Shown piece after piece: positions 43,217 to 52,441 of a DNA stretch of 64,000 nucleotides. This DNA comes from Lentzea sp. NBRC 102530 (GTDB lineage: Bacteria; Actinomycetota; Actinomycetes; Mycobacteriales; Pseudonocardiaceae): contig NZ_BSTF01000005.1 of the NCBI RefSeq assembly GCF_030269365.1, positions 372,001 to 436,000 on the forward strand, given 5' to 3'. The notes under the pieces were generated by a model, which was given only the letters and a program-made list of their open reading frames with translations, searched no databases and was not told the origin of the DNA. Each line of letters starts with the position of its first letter. The stretch's first letter is position 1. Position numbers and translations under genes: made by a program.

Positions 43217-44596
43217 TCAGTAGTAGTGGCGGAGTCTTGGCCAGAAGGTGTCCCACGGTTCTGTTGGTGCAGTGCACAGCTTGATCTCCACGCCGTCTTC
43301 TTCGTTCTCCACGGTGTTGTGGTGCCGGGCGACCACGGTGCAGCCGGTGAACGGCGGCTGCGCGAAGCCGACCAGCAGGACCTCGTCCGTGGTCACCCGC
43401 GGAGGTCCCCAGTCGTAGAACGACATGTGGCCGGAGTGGGCCGGGATGCCGGCGTAGGCCTCCACGGCGCTCGCCTGGCCGTAGTTGCGGGTGATGAGCA
43501 CCGGGTGGTCGTGGTCCTGCCACGCCTGTTCGACCGTGGCGGCCAGTTCCGGCCAGCCGATCTGCTCGCCCTGCTCCGGGTTGACGGCCAGCACCGGTCC
43601 CAGCGCGCTCGGCGGCAGGATCGGCAGGGAGATCAGCAGACCCGGCACGAGGGTCAGCGCCACCAGGACGCGGCCGGTCGTTTTGGTGCGCAGCAACCAC
43701 TCCTGGGCCTGGCGGGCTCCGGCGGCCGTCAGCACGAGCAGCAGCGGGAGCGCGTAGTAGGGCTTGCCGCCGGTGATCAGGCACAGCGCGCAGAGGATCG
43801 GGTAGGCGAGCGCGATCGATCGGAACGTGGTGTCGCGCCAGAGGGTGCGGAAGCCGTTGACCCACACCGGGACGAGCAGCGGGGACAACATCAGGACCTG
43901 CATCGGGAGGAACAGGATCCGGTTCTCGGTGCCGTCGTCCTCACTGATGCCCCTGGCGACGGTGAGCAACGGGAAGTCGTGCAGCGCCTGCCAGATCACG
44001 ACCGGTGCGGCCAGCGCGGCGCACACCGCGACTCCCGCCGCGAACCACCACGTGCGCAGGACGGAGCGCGGGCCCACGGCGAGCAGCGCGATTCCCAGCG
44101 ATGCGAGCAGCAACAGCAGCAGCCACTTGTTCGCGAGGCCCAGTCCGGCGGTGGCGCCGACGGCGAGCCACCACCGGCCGTCACCGGACTTCAGCAGCCG
44201 GATCGCGAAGTAGGCGAGCAGGACCCAGATCAGGAAGTCCGGGGTGGCGGTGGCGAGCATGTGGCCCACGGCCAGCACGAAGCTCGACGTGGCGGCGGCC
44301 GCGGCGGCGAACGTCGTGCCACCGCCCAGTTCCTTCGCGATCAGGGCGACCACGACCGTGGTGCCCAGTTCCAGCAGGGTGGCGACCACGCGGAGACCGA
44401 CCGGTGTCTCGCCGAACAGTCCGGTGGCGAGGCGGGCGAGGAGAGGCGTGATCGGGGGCTGGTCCACGTAGCCCCAGTCGAGCCGTTTGCCCGCCGCGAT
44501 GAAGTAGAGCTCGTCGCGGTGGAAGCCGTAGCGACCCGACAACGCGGTCAGCACGACCGCCTGCACGATGAGCACGATCCTGAGCCCACGTCCCAT
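43217..44596 (-). CDS. GT39/PMT-type integral membrane glycosyltransferase
   Basis: A 459-residue protein with about ten membrane helices and the ArnT/PMT-like N-terminus: '[33 protein letters not shown]', where the acidic 'HRDE' and 'YVDQPP' are the family's catalytic and loop motifs. A C-terminal soluble region (~110 residues, '[14 protein letters not shown]') follows. Such enzymes move sugars from polyprenyl-phosphate carriers to lipids or proteins on the outer face. Donor and acceptor are unknown. ATG at 44596 is the first methionine before the first helix; the long open frame upstream lies inside the next gene. Confidence 0.87.
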   Translation of the reverse strand: MGRGLRIVLIVQAVVLTALSGRYGFHRDELYFIAAGKRLDWGYVDQPPITPLLARLATGLFGETPVGLRVVATLLELGTTVVVALIAKELGGGTTFAAAAAATSSFVLAVGHMLATATPDFLIWVLLAYFAIRLLKSGDGRWWLAVGATAGLGLANKWLLLLLLASLGIALLAVGPRSVLRTWWFAAGVAVCAALAAPVVIWQALHDFPLLTVARGISEDDGTENRILFLPMQVLMLSPLLVPVWVNGFRTLWRDTTFRSIALAYPILCALCLITGGKPYYALPLLLVLTAAGARQAQEWLLRTKTTGRVLVALTLVPGLLISLPILPPSALGPVLAVNPEQGEQIGWPELAATVEQAWQDHDHPVLITRNYGQASAVEAYAGIPAHSGHMSFYDWGPPRVTTDEVLLVGFAQPPFTGCTVVARHHNTVENEEDGVEIKLCTAPTEPWDTFWPRLRHYY

Positions 44597-44625
44597 GTGC
44601 GGGACGGTACCCAGGGGTTGCCTGA

Positions 44626-46212
44626 TCAAGTGGACGTTTTGCGGTACCAGCGCGGGGAGGTGTTGATCGGCGGCCGCAGGCTCGCGTTGACGACGATCAT
44701 GGTGGGGCCCTGGGCGACGGCCAGGGCGTGCGCGAGGCCGTCGAAGCCGTCGAGCGTGACGGCGGGGATGCCGAAGCTCTCGGCGAGCCTCGCGAAGTCG
44801 GGCCGGGTGAGGTCGACGCCGCTGATGGTGTGGTTCGCGACCTGCTGGTCGTAGCGGAGCATGCCGTAGCCGCCGTCGTCGACGAGCACGATGGTGAGCG
44901 GGAGGTCCTCCTGCCTCAGCGTGGCCAGATCCCCGCAGGCGAACAGGAAACCGCCGTCGCCGACCACCGCGATCGTGCGGCCGTGCACCGCCGCGCCGAT
45001 GGCCGCGGGGAAGCCGAAGCCGAGGGTGCCCCAGCCGACCGGGTAGGCGAGCCCGCGCGGTTTGGTGACGTGGTGGAAGCCGCCGATCCAGTAGCCGGGG
45101 ATGCACATGTCGGCGACGATCGTGGCGTCGGTGTTCTCCAACGCCCGCAACAACTTCACGGCCTCGGGGGAGTCTCCCTCCACCAGTGCGCGGACCTCGG
45201 CGTTGAGGGCGTCGACGTCGGCGTGACCTGGTCGTGCGGTCAGCGCGGCCGCCAGGGCGGTGGTGACGGTGGCGGCGTCGCCTTCGAGCGTGACGTCGGC
45301 CGGGTAGTTCTTGCTCGCCTCCGCCTCGTCGATGTTGACGGCCAACAGCGCGGGAGGCTTCGGCTGCAACCAGTTCTGCGTCATCATGCCGTCGAAGTCG
45401 GTGCCGATCCCGATCACCAGATCGGCGTCGTCCCAGAGCTTTCCGACGGGTGGTGCGTGCACGGGACCGCGCACTACGAGAGGGCTGTCCGTCAGGCCGC
45501 GCGCGCCGTACGTCGTGATGATCGGTGCGCCCAGCTTGTCGGCCAACGCCCCGATGGCCGGTCCCGCACCGGAACGGGCCGCGCCACCGCCCGCCCAGAT
45601 GAGCGGCCGGGCGGACCCGGCGAGGAGAGCGGTGGCCTCGGTGAGGTCCACGGCCGCGTGCGCGGGGGCGGGCCTCGTGACGGTGTGGCTCGGCACCTCG
45701 GCGGACAGGAAGTCCGTCGGCACCCCCAGGTACACCGGGCCGTGGGGACTGGTGAGTGCGTGCTGGACGGCCTCGTCGGCGTACGAGGGGAGTTCCGCGG
45801 CGGTGGGGACGTCGAACGACGCCTTGGTCACCGGCGCGAACATCGCCCGCTGGTCGCGCGTCTCGTGCAGGACGCCGCGGTACACGCCGGGCTGCCGGAG
45901 CGTGGACGGGATGTCGGTGGCGATCACCAGCACGGGGCTGCCCGACGCCCACGCCTCGCCGGTGGCGCCCAGGGTGTTCGCGGCGCCGGGACCGGTGGTC
46001 ACGACCGCGACGCCGAGCCTGCCGGTGGCGCGGGCGTAGCCGTCGGCGGCGTAGACGGCCGTCTGCTCGTGGCGCACGCCGATCATGCGGATGCCCGGAT
46101 GCCGTCCCAGCGCTTCCCAGACGGCGAGGTTGTGGACGCCCGGGAGGCCGAACACCACCTCGACGTCGTGCGCGGCCAGCACTTCCAGCAAGCTCTCGGC
46201 ACCCTTGGGCAT
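44626..46212 (-). CDS. Thiamine-diphosphate-dependent enzyme, acetolactate synthase-like
   Basis: A 528-residue ThDP enzyme with the usual three domains. The N-terminal pyrimidine-binding domain has '[20 protein letters not shown]' (catalytic Glu of HEQ) and '[20 protein letters not shown]'. The C-terminal pyrophosphate-binding domain has '[19 protein letters not shown]' (GDG...). It resembles acetolactate synthase large subunits but has no regulatory subunit or branched-chain genes nearby. Benzoylformate or other 2-oxo-acid decarboxylation, or oxalyl-CoA-like chemistry, are alternatives. It is encoded 29 bp upstream of the GT39 gene on the same strand. Confidence 0.85.
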   Translation of the reverse strand: MPKGAESLLEVLAAHDVEVVFGLPGVHNLAVWEALGRHPGIRMIGVRHEQTAVYAADGYARATGRLGVAVVTTGPGAANTLGATGEAWASGSPVLVIATDIPSTLRQPGVYRGVLHETRDQRAMFAPVTKASFDVPTAAELPSYADEAVQHALTSPHGPVYLGVPTDFLSAEVPSHTVTRPAPAHAAVDLTEATALLAGSARPLIWAGGGAARSGAGPAIGALADKLGAPIITTYGARGLTDSPLVVRGPVHAPPVGKLWDDADLVIGIGTDFDGMMTQNWLQPKPPALLAVNIDEAEASKNYPADVTLEGDAATVTTALAAALTARPGHADVDALNAEVRALVEGDSPEAVKLLRALENTDATIVADMCIPGYWIGGFHHVTKPRGLAYPVGWGTLGFGFPAAIGAAVHGRTIAVVGDGGFLFACGDLATLRQEDLPLTIVLVDDGGYGMLRYDQQVANHTISGVDLTRPDFARLAESFGIPAVTLDGFDGLAHALAVAQGPTMIVVNASLRPPINTSPRWYRKTST

Positions 46213-46662
46213 GCGTCCGACGCTAAGGCGCGCTTACCGGTCGGGCAACGGATTGACAGCAGGTCTGGTGCTCAGCGCCACGTCCGCTCACGCCTCCGGT
46301 CCACGTGGGACGGTGTGAACGTTCCGGTGCGCGAAACGCCGTTCGAATCGCCGGAAACACAATTGTCGCCGCTGTGGGAGCGTTCCCGAATTCTGGACGA
46401 ACGTTCAGGTTTTCGTCCTGCGGGTTGAATTGGTTGCGCGGGTCGGCCGACACCGGGGATGGACCTGACGGCCGAGCGTGCGCAGGCAAGCCCAGGTGCG
46501 GCGTTCGCGCGCACGCGCGGTATTTCCGGACCCTCACGGCTTTTGTTTCGGCGGGATTCACGGGTTTGTGAATTTGTGGTCCGATGATTGACGTGTGAGC
46601 TGTGTTCACGGAGTGGCCCCTTGTGCCACGATGTGCGGCGACCGCACGACCTGGGGGTGGAG
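46213..46662. other. 450-bp intergenic region between divergent genes
   Basis: No convincing coding region is seen. G+C is visibly lower than in the flanks. An inverted repeat GGACGAA-N10-TTCGTCC lies at 46395-46418. The region must carry the promoters of the ThDP enzyme (leftward) and of the small membrane protein (rightward). Confidence 0.5.
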
Positions 46663-47019
46663 ATGCTGTACTTCGGTGGGCTGTTCGGAGTGGTGATGAT
46701 AGGTCTGACGATCTTCGCGGTGGTGGACGTCATCACGAGCGATGAAGGCTCGGTTCGTCATCTGCCGAAGATGATGTGGCTTCTCCTGGTCCTGCTGTTC
46801 CCTTTGGTGGGTTCGATCGCGTGGCTGATCGCGGGTCGTCCGGTGGTGGGGACCGGAAGGGCGCGATTCGGGGCCTTCGAACGCGGTACGCCCGCTTATC
46901 CCGAGTACGACCGGCCGGGGCGGTTCGCGGCCGGCAATCCTGACGACGATGAGGAGTTCCTGCGGCGCTGCCGTGAGCGCGCGGAGGAACAACGACGCAA
47001 GGGACGCGAGAACCAGTGA
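46663..47019 (+). CDS. PLDc_N-domain small membrane protein
   Basis: A 118-residue protein with two hydrophobic helices ('GLFGVVMIGLTIFAVVDVI' and 'WLLLVLLFPLVGSIAWLIAG') matching the PLDc_N domain (N-terminal region of cardiolipin synthase-type phospholipases, also found alone). No catalytic HKD motif is present. A charged cytoplasmic tail ('DDDEEFLRRCRERAEEQRRK') follows. ATG at 46663 is preceded by GGGGGTGGAG. The stop overlaps the start of the next lipoprotein gene (GTGA at 47016-47019), so the two form an operon. Function is unknown. Confidence 0.82.
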   Translation: MLYFGGLFGVVMIGLTIFAVVDVITSDEGSVRHLPKMMWLLLVLLFPLVGSIAWLIAGRPVVGTGRARFGAFERGTPAYPEYDRPGRFAAGNPDDDEEFLRRCRERAEEQRRKGRENQ

Positions 47020-47615
47020 GGATAGTCCTGCTGTTCTTGGTTGTTCTGCTCGCCGGTTGTGGCGGAAACGCGCAAATGGCGGCACAACCCCCCACTCTGC
47101 CGTCCACTTCGGACAAACTGGCGCCCGCCGACTTCCAGGCGCTCTGGTGGACGTGGGCCTCCCAGCCCTCCGGGAGCAACCCGGTGTCCGACACCTCCGG
47201 GCGGTACTGCATGCGCGACCAGCCCGTCCAGGTCTGGCTGCTCGCCGGGTCGCTCGGCGAGGGCCCGGTCGAGCGGCAGTGCCGCGTGCCGGCCTCCAAG
47301 CCCCTGCTCGCGCCGGTGGTGAACCTCGCGAGCGATGTCGCCTCCTGCGAGTCGTTCATGAAGGGCGCGCAGGGCGAGGTGCTGGTGGACGGCTCGACGC
47401 AGGCGCTCACGCGAGTGTCCGCGACGCCGTTCACCTACGAGGCGCGCGCGGGCAACCCGTTCGGCGCCCAGGCCGGCCGGATCAACTCCGTCGGCTGCGG
47501 CCTGTACGCGTGGATCAACCCGCCCGCCTCCGGTGAGCACGAGCTCGTGATCCGCGGTTCGGCGAACGGCACCCAGGTCGACGTGAAGTACAAGCTGATC
47601 GTGGGCGCGGACTAG
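47016..47615 (+). CDS. Putative lipoprotein of unknown function
   Basis: A 199-residue protein with a lipoprotein signal ('MRIVLLFLVVLLAGCGG', Cys15) and an exported domain with paired cysteines ('RYCMRD', 'RQCRVPAS', 'ASCESFM', 'VGCGLYAW') that likely form disulfides. It is translationally coupled to the PLDc_N protein, which points to a shared membrane location. No family is recognised. Confidence 0.8.
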   Translation: MRIVLLFLVVLLAGCGGNAQMAAQPPTLPSTSDKLAPADFQALWWTWASQPSGSNPVSDTSGRYCMRDQPVQVWLLAGSLGEGPVERQCRVPASKPLLAPVVNLASDVASCESFMKGAQGEVLVDGSTQALTRVSATPFTYEARAGNPFGAQAGRINSVGCGLYAWINPPASGEHELVIRGSANGTQVDVKYKLIVGAD

Positions 47616-47815
47616 AAAACTGGGTGCGCCGGTCCGGTACCGTGGTCAGTGGCGTCCGAGCAGACGTGAGGCTGGAGCCGCTCCCCGGCAGTGAGCGGCA
47701 CGTTCCGCCGCAGTGTTCAGCAACTCCTGCTCACCGAAGCGAACCGACCACGTAGACGCGTGACACATGCGTCCTTGTCGTGCCGAGCCGGGCGGCGGAA
47801 ACGAGGACTGCTGTC

Positions 47816-48637
47816 GTGGCACGTCTGTCCATCACGGACCAGCTGGCCGACCTTCGGCGCACCTACACCGGCGAGAACCTGTCCCAGGCGGTCCCGGCCG
47901 TCCGCGACGGGGACCCACCCCTGCCCGCAGCCGGCACGCCGGCGCAGGCCCAGCTCGAGGCCAAGGTGCTGCTCGCGGCCTGCACCGCCGCGAGCATGCT
48001 CCAGCTGATGCCCCCCGCGAGCATCGTCCGGCCCGCCCACGCGTTCCGGACGGTGGAACCGGGGGAGCCGCTGAAGCTGCACCTGCACGACCGGGCGCTC
48101 GGCCCGTTGCTGTTCGAGCTGCTGCCGCGCACCGAGGGCGGCTTCGGCATGGGCGTCGCGGGTCTGCAGCGCCGGCAGCACCGGCGGTCGGCCGAGCTGA
48201 CCACCGGGGACGCCGCCGTCGTGCTGGTCGGCGTCGACGAGGCCGCGTGGGATCTCGGCATGCGGTACGTGCGCTGGATGCACGAGCACCGCGGCGTCGA
48301 GTACGTCGACGGCGGCGGTACTGACGAAGAGGTCGCGGAATCGGCCACTGGGAGCGGTCTCCTGCGCCGGGTACACCTGTGGCATGACGCCAGCTGGTTG
48401 CGAGCACTCCCGATGGGCGGCGCCTGGTTCGTCGAGTGGGCGGGCGGTCCGGCGCGGGACGACATCGAGCGCGAGCTCGCCCACCCCGAGTTCGGGATCA
48501 CAGGTCAGACCACGTTGCGCCGCCAGGACGCGCCCGCCCAGGACGTCGAGGAGGGCATGCGGACCTACCCGTGGCCCGAGGAGTTCGTGTCTGCCGTCAC
48601 GGCCGGTGACCCTGATCAGCGGCCTGACCGCCGGTAG
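47816..48637 (+). CDS. Conserved-looking cytoplasmic protein of unknown function
   Basis: A 273-residue protein without signal or membrane segments. Visible features are a repeat-poor N-terminal helix ('LSITDQLADLRRTYTGENLSQ'), a central 'VVLVGVDEAAWDLGMRYVRWMHEH', and a C-terminal part with 'RALPMGGAWFVEWAGGPARDDIERELAHPEFGIT'. GTG at 47816 is chosen for GAGGA 8 nt upstream; an ATG further up (47780) has no such site. It ends 42 bp before pdtaR on the same strand and may be co-transcribed. I do not recognise the family. Confidence 0.7.
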   Translation: MARLSITDQLADLRRTYTGENLSQAVPAVRDGDPPLPAAGTPAQAQLEAKVLLAACTAASMLQLMPPASIVRPAHAFRTVEPGEPLKLHLHDRALGPLLFELLPRTEGGFGMGVAGLQRRQHRRSAELTTGDAAVVLVGVDEAAWDLGMRYVRWMHEHRGVEYVDGGGTDEEVAESATGSGLLRRVHLWHDASWLRALPMGGAWFVEWAGGPARDDIERELAHPEFGITGQTTLRRQDAPAQDVEEGMRTYPWPEEFVSAVTAGDPDQRPDRR

Positions 48638-48679
48638 ACTGCGCTTTCGCCCGCAGGAACGATCGTCAGGAGGACCCCG

Positions 48680-49291
48680 GTGACCCAGCAGGCTGCCGAG
48701 GCCCAGTCCGAAGCCACGCGCAAGGCCCCTCGCGTGCTCGTCGCCGAGGACGAGGCTCTCATCCGCCTCGACCTCGTGGAGATGCTGCGCGAGGAGGGCT
48801 ACGACGTGGCGGGCGAGGCCGCAGATGGTGAAGAGGCCATCAAGCTCGCGACCGAACTCAACCCCGACCTGGTGATCCTCGACGTGAAGATGCCGAAGGT
48901 CGACGGAATCGAGGCGGCGCAGCACATCGCGGGCAACCGGATCGCGCCAGTCGTGATCCTCACCGCGTTCAGCCAGCGCGACCTGGTCGAGCGCGCCCGT
49001 GACGCGGGCGCGATGGCGTACCTGGTCAAGCCGTTCGCCAAGCGGGACCTCGTGCCCGCGATCGAGCTGGCGATGAGCCGGTTCAGCGAACTGGCCGCGC
49101 TGGAGCAGGAGGTCGCCGGGCTCACCGAACGCCTGGAGACCCGCAAGACCGTGGAACGCGCCAAGGGCATCCTCATGACCAAGCAGGGTCTGAGCGAGCC
49201 GGAGGCGTTCCGGTGGGTGCAGCGCACCGCCATGGACCGCCGCACCACGATGAAGGCCGTAGCCGAGGCCGTCATCGAGAACTTCGGCTGA
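48680..49291 (+). CDS. pdtaR: ANTAR-domain response regulator PdtaR
   Basis: A 203-residue regulator with a receiver domain (residues 17-135, phosphoacceptor Asp68 in 'LVILDVKMP') and a C-terminal ANTAR RNA-binding domain ('LETRKTVERAKGILMTKQGLSEPEAFRWVQRTAMDRR'). PdtaR, phosphorylated by PdtaS, binds hairpins in mRNA leaders and prevents termination. AGGAGG precedes the GTG by 8 nt. Its position upstream of the liv operon and polA is seen widely in actinobacteria. The sensor PdtaS is not in the window. The 3' end overlaps the convergent gene by 20 bp. Confidence 0.93.
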   Translation: MTQQAAEAQSEATRKAPRVLVAEDEALIRLDLVEMLREEGYDVAGEAADGEEAIKLATELNPDLVILDVKMPKVDGIEAAQHIAGNRIAPVVILTAFSQRDLVERARDAGAMAYLVKPFAKRDLVPAIELAMSRFSELAALEQEVAGLTERLETRKTVERAKGILMTKQGLSEPEAFRWVQRTAMDRRTTMKAVAEAVIENFG

Positions 49292-50909
49292 GTTCGAGCC
49301 ACACGGAGTCCGTCTGCCGTCCCGGATCCTCGGGGCGCAGGCGGACTTCGACGTTGTGGGCACCTTCCAGCGCGAGCGTCAGCTCGTGACGGCCACCTAT
49401 GCCACCGGGAACCGGCATGGACACCGCGAGAGAGTTGTCGACGTACACCTCGTAGCCCGCTATCGGTGCCACTGAGCGTGCGTGGGCGGCGTCGAGGGTG
49501 ATCACCAGTGTCACGTCGTTCGGGCCCTTAGCGGTGAACTCAGCGGTCATCACGGGCAAAACCGGCGATGGCTCCGCCGGGGCGAGTCCGAGCTTCGCCT
49601 CCGACCGGCCGGGCACCTCGAAGTAGCTCTCGACCACCTCGGCCTGCGCGGCTCCCGGCATCCGCAGCACGAACGGCGTCAGCGCGTCCGGTCCGTCCCT
49701 CGTCAGCAGCTCTGCCGGCAGGTCTCCCGCCAGCGTCACCTCGGCACGCGCCGTCGCGGACCAGCCGCTCACCACCGGTCGGAGCGGCACCCGCGCCGAT
49801 CCGAGCTGCGCCACCGCGGCGCTCGGATCACCGCCATCGCCTAATCGCACCGTGGTCCTCAAACGCGCCGATGGGACCCCACGCAACGGTGTGCGCGCCA
49901 CGCCGATGCCTGGCGCCGCCTCCTCCGGCTGGAGCACGCGCAACGTTCCCGCCACGACCGACGTGTCGATCACCTCGTCCTCGGGGCCGCGCGATCCGGT
50001 GATGCCGACGGTGTCGATCTCGACGCGTCCCGGATAGCCGGGTGGAGGCGTCACGCCGATCAGCACGCTCGCCTCACGCCACCGCGGCACGCCGGGGACG
50101 GCGGCGATCTCGGCACCGTCCTGAAACACCTTCACGTCGTTATCTGTCAGCACCGCTTCGAATCGATGCAGAACGCCCGCGCCGCGCGTTCCGGGGGCCA
50201 CGGAGTCGTCCACCACCACGCGCACCGCATCAGCAGTAGGTATGGGTCCGAGGCGGTCGGGCGTTCCGGGCACGAGGTCGAGCACGAGCTTCCCGCGTGG
50301 CCCCGCGGCGTCCGTGACGACGACGACCCGACCCAGTTCCGGTGACTCGTCGAGCCGCAGCAACGTCCGTGCGCGCAGCACGGCGGTGTCGTTGCCGCAC
50401 GGCATGTCGAGCACCAACCGGCCGTTGGACCCCGAACTCGGGTTCACGCACCCCTCACGCGCGCTGAGGTGGTAGCGGCGGGCGAAGAACGTGTCGTCGA
50501 AGTCGTCGATCCAGCCGCCGATCGCCCGGCGCCAGCCGTCGTCGCTCGGCCGTTCCTCCGCCCTGACCGGCTCGGACCGCTGCCCGAACGCGTCCACGGC
50601 CCGCACCTCGGGCCGTCCGGAGCCCGCGATCTCGGGTGCCGCGACGAGCCTCCCGGCCACCTCGTAGCCCGCCGCGCCCTCCACGGGAACCCATTGGACC
50701 CGTCCCTCGCTGCTCCATCCGGAGGACGGAGCGTTCGGCCGCGCCGGTTGATCTGGAACAGAGACGTAATCCGCTGTGTACTTAGTTAAGCGAACGGCCT
50801 CTGAACTGGGCTTCTTCACGGCATCATCGTGGGTGCGGAGTACCAGCACTGCGGCCACGAGAACCGCGGCGGCGCCGACTGCGGTGATCACTCGACGACG
50901 CGGAGTCAT
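49272..50909 (-). CDS. Membrane-anchored extracytoplasmic protein of unknown function
   Basis: A 545-residue protein with a single N-terminal hydrophobic anchor or signal (residues 7-25, 'VITAVGAAAVLVAAVLVL'). The long beta-rich exterior begins with a fibronectin-like stretch ('WVPVEGAAGYEVAGRL', 'EVRAVDAFGQRSEPV') and then a concanavalin/lectin-like part ('IDDFDDTFFARRYHLSAREG'). A second similar 'GYEVYVDNS' segment lies near the C-terminus. A role in carbohydrate or wall binding is possible but not shown. It overlaps pdtaR at its 3' end and is divergent from livK across 225 bp. Confidence 0.75.
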   Translation of the reverse strand: MTPRRRVITAVGAAAVLVAAVLVLRTHDDAVKKPSSEAVRLTKYTADYVSVPDQPARPNAPSSGWSSEGRVQWVPVEGAAGYEVAGRLVAAPEIAGSGRPEVRAVDAFGQRSEPVRAEERPSDDGWRRAIGGWIDDFDDTFFARRYHLSAREGCVNPSSGSNGRLVLDMPCGNDTAVLRARTLLRLDESPELGRVVVVTDAAGPRGKLVLDLVPGTPDRLGPIPTADAVRVVVDDSVAPGTRGAGVLHRFEAVLTDNDVKVFQDGAEIAAVPGVPRWREASVLIGVTPPPGYPGRVEIDTVGITGSRGPEDEVIDTSVVAGTLRVLQPEEAAPGIGVARTPLRGVPSARLRTTVRLGDGGDPSAAVAQLGSARVPLRPVVSGWSATARAEVTLAGDLPAELLTRDGPDALTPFVLRMPGAAQAEVVESYFEVPGRSEAKLGLAPAEPSPVLPVMTAEFTAKGPNDVTLVITLDAAHARSVAPIAGYEVYVDNSLAVSMPVPGGIGGRHELTLALEGAHNVEVRLRPEDPGRQTDSVWLELSRSSR

Positions 50910-50978
50910 ACGACCACGTTATGACAGCCGTCCAAAGAGTGAACGAGAGTTACCGTCTGTGACATTCCTTAAACCAAA

Positions 50979-51042
50979 CATAACGCCGCGTTGCGTTATG
51001 GTCACGAGCCCATTGGCTTTGATGACTGCGGTCACAGTCATC
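50979..51042. promoter_or_regulatory. Two inverted repeats in the livK promoter region
   Basis: CATAACGC-CGCGTT-GCGTTATG (50979-51000) and GATGACTG-CGGTCA-CAGTCATC (51021-51042) are perfect 8-bp inverted repeats, both with 6-nt centres, in the AT-richer divergent region between livK and the exported-protein gene. They are candidate operators for an amino acid or nitrogen regulator. Confidence 0.5.
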
Positions 51043-51134
51043 GCCTAGGTTCCGGCCATCCCTCAGGAGAGGGTGATGGAGCGGTGCGCGGAGATCTCGC
51101 GTTGCCGGGAGCAGGGATATAGGAGGGACATCAC

Positions 51135-52364
51135 GTGCGTAAGCACTCTGTGAAGTCCGCAGCGATCGTCGGTGCCTCGCTGCTTGTTCTTGCAGCCTGT
51201 GGCTCGAACAAGACCGAGGGCGGCGGCACCAGCGGGGGCAGCTGCGACACGTCGAAGGGCACTCTGACCGTCGGTGTTGTCGCCCCGTTGTCCGGGAACC
51301 TGTCCGCTCTCGGCATCGGCATCAAGCAGTCCGCCGAGCTCGCCGTGGACGAGGCCAACAAGAAGTGCACGGTCCCGGGCTTCAAGCTCACCGTGTCGGC
51401 CCAGGACGACGAGGCCAACCCCGCCAAGGGCGCCCAGGCCGCGACCAAGCTGTCGACCGACCCGAACGTCGTGGGTGTCGTCGGCACGCTGAACTCGTCC
51501 GTGGCCCAGACGGTGCAGCCGATCCTGCGGGACAAGAAGATCCCCCAGGTGTCGCCTGCGAACACGAACCCGTCGCTGACCAGGGGCAACGACTTCCTGA
51601 CGGCCCCGAAGCGCCAGTTCGACAACTACTTCCGCGTCTGCACCACCGACGACCTGCAGGGCCCGTACGCGGCCAACTACCTCGTCGAGAAGGCCGGCAA
51701 GAAGAAGATCGCCATCATCACCGACGGCAAGACCTACGGTGAGGGCCTGGCGGCCGAGCTGTCGAAGCAGGTCACCAAGAAGGGTGGCACGATCGTCGGC
51801 TCCGAGAAGGTCGGCGAGAAGGACACCGACTTCTCCGGCGTCATCTCCAAGATCAAGGCCCTCGGCCCGGAGGCCGTCTACTACGGCGGTGAGTACCCGG
51901 TCGCCGGTCCGCTGTCCAAGCAGATGAAGGACAACGGTCTCGACGTTCCGCTGATGGGCGGCGACGGCATCTACGACGGCAAGTTCATCGAGCTCGGCGG
52001 CAAGGAGGGCGACCTCGCCACCTCCGTCGGCGCGCCGACCGAGTCCCTGGCCACGGCCAAGGCCTTCGTCGAGGCGTACAAGGCGAAGTTCGGCAAGGAG
52101 GACTACGCCGCGTACGGTGCGTTCTCCTACGACGCCGCGAACGCGATCATCGGTGGTCTGGCCAAGACCCTCGAGGGCGGCTCGGCGTGGGACGACTCGA
52201 AGCGTGACTCGATGCTGACCAACGTCGGTTCCTACAGCGGTTCCGGCGCCACGGGTGCCATCAAGTTCGACCAGTACGGCGACAGCACCAACAAGGTCCT
52301 GACCGTCTACCAGGTCACCGGTGGCAAGTGGAAGGACGTTCAGACCGGCGAGTTCACCGGCTGA
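51135..52364 (+). CDS. livK: Branched-chain amino acid ABC transporter substrate-binding lipoprotein
   Basis: A 409-residue binding protein with a lipoprotein signal (lipobox LAAC, Cys22) and the type I periplasmic-binding fold of the Leu/Ile/Val family ('LTVGVVAPLSGNLSALG', 'GVVGTLNSSVAQTVQPIL', 'AIITDGKTYGEGLAAEL', 'YAAYGAFSYDAANAIIGGL'). It captures leucine/isoleucine/valine-like substrates for the LivHMGF importer encoded next. GTG at 51135 has GGAGGG 7 nt upstream. A stem-loop after the stop probably keeps its mRNA more abundant than the rest of the operon. Confidence 0.95.
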   Translation: MRKHSVKSAAIVGASLLVLAACGSNKTEGGGTSGGSCDTSKGTLTVGVVAPLSGNLSALGIGIKQSAELAVDEANKKCTVPGFKLTVSAQDDEANPAKGAQAATKLSTDPNVVGVVGTLNSSVAQTVQPILRDKKIPQVSPANTNPSLTRGNDFLTAPKRQFDNYFRVCTTDDLQGPYAANYLVEKAGKKKIAIITDGKTYGEGLAAELSKQVTKKGGTIVGSEKVGEKDTDFSGVISKIKALGPEAVYYGGEYPVAGPLSKQMKDNGLDVPLMGGDGIYDGKFIELGGKEGDLATSVGAPTESLATAKAFVEAYKAKFGKEDYAAYGAFSYDAANAIIGGLAKTLEGGSAWDDSKRDSMLTNVGSYSGSGATGAIKFDQYGDSTNKVLTVYQVTGGKWKDVQTGEFTG

Positions 52365-52390
52365 TCGACTACCCAGTAACTGATTGAGCC

Positions 52391-52427
52391 ACGGCGGGGG
52401 CGGGCGTTGTTTGCTCGCCCCCGCCGT
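52391..52427 (+). terminator. Intercistronic stem-loop between livK and livH
   Basis: A 15-bp stem (52391-52405 with 52413-52427, one G-U pair) with loop GTTGTTT separates the binding protein from the permease genes. It is followed after 4 nt by GGAGG of livH. Such elements usually act as partial terminators or 3'-end stabilisers, so that more LivK is made than LivHMGF. Confidence 0.7.
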
Positions 52428-52441
52428 CTACGGAGGTAGTC

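Noticed and set aside
43217..45952. A 911-codon open frame reaching from the GT39 gene into the ThDP enzyme gene
   Set aside because: Only the last 459 codons look like protein; the upstream part is an out-of-frame reading of the ThDP enzyme gene.
50946..50976. Possible GlnR-like box (GTTAC...AAACC) upstream of livK
   Set aside because: The half-site spacing and sequence fit the GTnAC-N6-GAAAC pattern poorly.
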